Positions 5,584 to 6,470 of a stretch of DNA of 6,470 nt are shown here, piece after piece (position 1 is the first letter of the stretch; each line of letters starts with the position of its first letter). The notes beneath the pieces were generated by a model. The model made no database searches. It was not told the DNA's origin and saw only the letters and a list, made by a program, of their open reading frames with translations. The position numbers and the translations under genes were made by a program. This DNA comes from Chloroflexi bacterium UBA6265 (GTDB lineage Bacteria > Chloroflexota > Chloroflexia > Thermomicrobiales > UBA6265): contig DJVD01000239.1 of assembly GCA_002440805.1 (NCBI GenBank), positions 6,557 to 13,026 of the forward strand. The letters run 5' to 3'.

Positions 5584-6183
5584 CTACGGGTAGGGAGTCG
5601 CATCGGTTGGCACGTATTCGGTGCGTCCAGGGCTTTTCTCGATCGTGGTCGGGTTTGTGGACACAGTGATCGAGCCATCTTCAGCCACAGAGATCGGCAT
5701 GCGATCAAGTCGGCGTGTGGCTGGGCCACCGATGCGGGAGCCGTCTTTCGTGAAGATCGAGCCGTGGCATGGGCACTGGAAGTGGCCAGAACCGCCGTTA
5801 TACGGCACGGTGCATCCGAGGTGAACGCATTTCCAGTACAGGGCCTGGATGCCGTCCTCATTACGCACGACGTAAAATTTCCCGGCCTGATCGCGGAACG
5901 GATCTCCGCCTACTTCAGGGATGCTGCCCGGCCCCACGGTGATATCACCACCAAAGGCACCGGTCTTGTTTGGCCACATCAAAATGCCAAACATGGCACC
6001 GAACTGGGCCAATACCACTGCACTCGCACCCAACGCGGCATTACGCGTGAATGTGCGGCGGCTCGCCACCTTGGTGGCGGCGGTTTCGCCATGACCCGCC
6101 TGGAGCCTGGACAGCATGGTGATACTGCGTGACGCAGCCCACCCTGTGCCCAGCCCGGCGATGGTTCTAATCAGAGGATTCAT
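5584..6183 (-). CDS. Rieske [2Fe-2S] iron-sulfur subunit of a cytochrome bc-type complex
   Basis: A 199-residue protein. The cluster-binding loops are intact: CVHLGC (C119 and H121 as ligands, C124 for the disulfide) and CPCHGS (C137 and H140 as ligands, C139 for the disulfide). A twin-arginine motif SRRTFTR (residues 41-47) precedes a hydrophobic segment (about 49-70), as expected for a Rieske protein folded in the cytoplasm and exported by Tat with an uncleaved anchor. About 40 residues precede the motif, which is long. An internal ATG at 6117 would shorten this but lacks a Shine-Dalgarno site, whereas ATG 6183 has AAGGA (6198-6194) 10 bases upstream, so 6183 is kept. The Rieske cluster takes one electron from quinol at the outer site of cytochrome b and gives it to cytochrome c, here presumably the product of the next gene. 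Confidence 0.95.
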   Translation of the reverse strand: MNPLIRTIAGLGTGWAASRSITMLSRLQAGHGETAATKVASRRTFTRNAALGASAVVLAQFGAMFGILMWPNKTGAFGGDITVGPGSIPEVGGDPFRDQAGKFYVVRNEDGIQALYWKCVHLGCTVPYNGGSGHFQCPCHGSIFTKDGSRIGGPATRRLDRMPISVAEDGSITVSTNPTTIEKSPGRTEYVPTDATPYP

Positions 6184-6241
6184 ACAAGCAACGTCCTTGT
6201 CGTAGACAGCCTTACTGCGCGGTGGCTGCGTTCAAGTTGAC

Positions 6242-6470
6242 CTAGTGATGCACCAGCGGCAGGTTCCACGGCAGGGTAAGATCCTGGCCTTGTCCGCGGA
6301 ATGAAGTGCCGACCAGCGCCAGCAACCAATAGGTGACAAAGAACCCGGTGTACAGGGCAATGATGAGCTCACGAGTGGTGGGATTGAAGATCCGCTTCAC
6401 CAGCGTGACGAGCATACCGATGAAGATCGCCATGACGATCGTGGGCATTACCATGCCGCTCGTCCATTCC
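6242..6470 (-). CDS. Cytochrome b subunit of the quinol:cytochrome c oxidoreductase, C-terminal fragment
   Basis: The frame runs off the window edge, so only about 76 C-terminal residues are visible. The ATG at 6454 is internal, as codons for EWTSG continue upstream. Two hydrophobic helices are present (about MVMPTIVMAIFIGMLVTLV and LIIALYTGFFVTYWLLALVG), followed by GTSFRGQGQDLTLPWNL. A helix ending in a GT-x-FRG-x-G...PW segment is the usual C-terminal end of bacterial bc/b6f-type cytochrome b polypeptides. The heme-binding histidines and quinol-site residues are in the missing part, so the assignment leans on this tail and on the Rieske gene 58 bases downstream. An alternative would be another integral membrane cytochrome subunit. 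Confidence 0.75.
   Translation of the reverse strand, partial: EWTSGMVMPTIVMAIFIGMLVTLVKRIFNPTTRELIIALYTGFFVTYWLLALVGTSFRGQGQDLTLPWNLPLVHH

Noticed and set aside
5503..6132. A 209-residue open frame on the + strand opposite the Rieske gene
   Set aside because: It is antisense to both complete Rieske cluster motifs, and its own sequence shows no domain.
1..6470. Defence island, phage, transposon or CRISPR
   Set aside because: No integrase, transposase, repeat array, flanking repeat or toxin-antitoxin pair is visible. The genes are respiratory, metabolic or regulatory, with consistent composition.

Overview
The window is a moderately GC-rich bacterial segment with two gene blocks facing each other. 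On the + strand, positions 1 to 3116 hold the 3' part of a comM/yifB-type AAA+ ATPase gene, then a MerR-family regulator gene and a transglutaminase-fold protein gene that overlap by 4 bases. On the - strand, positions 3147 to 6470 hold the 3' end of a cytochrome b gene, a Rieske iron-sulfur gene, a gene fusing cytochrome c to a cupredoxin, a 68-residue one-helix membrane protein gene, and then a zinc-ribbon protein gene and a cyclodeaminase/cyclohydrolase (FchA-like) gene. The blocks converge on a perfect 10-bp GC hairpin at 3119-3142. I found no tRNA, rRNA, CRISPR array, insertion sequence or other mobile-element mark. The content looks like chromosomal core and near-core genes.

The organism is an aerobic or microaerobic bacterium with a quinol:cytochrome c oxidoreductase of the cytochrome b/Rieske type. 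A membrane-anchored cytochrome c carrying its own blue-copper domain, together with high GC and this gene mix, suggests a Chloroflexota lineage such as Thermomicrobia. That is an impression from gene content; no marker gene in the window proves it.

How the genes fit together: in the respiratory cluster, electrons should pass from quinol through cytochrome b and the Rieske cluster to the heme c domain, and then probably to the copper domain on the same polypeptide, which would hand them to a terminal oxidase. The small membrane protein just downstream is a candidate accessory subunit. The MerR/transglutaminase pair looks like one autoregulated operon. A promoter with the 19-bp spacer typical of MerR-controlled promoters, filled by an inverted repeat, sits exactly between the end of comM and the regulator. 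The zinc-ribbon and FchA-like genes are 2 bases apart and probably translationally coupled. They are separated from the respiratory genes by a second hairpin.

The strongest leads are the MerR-type operator, the cytochrome c-cupredoxin fusion, the unidentified small membrane protein, and the tight pairing of a regulator with a transglutaminase of unknown substrate.
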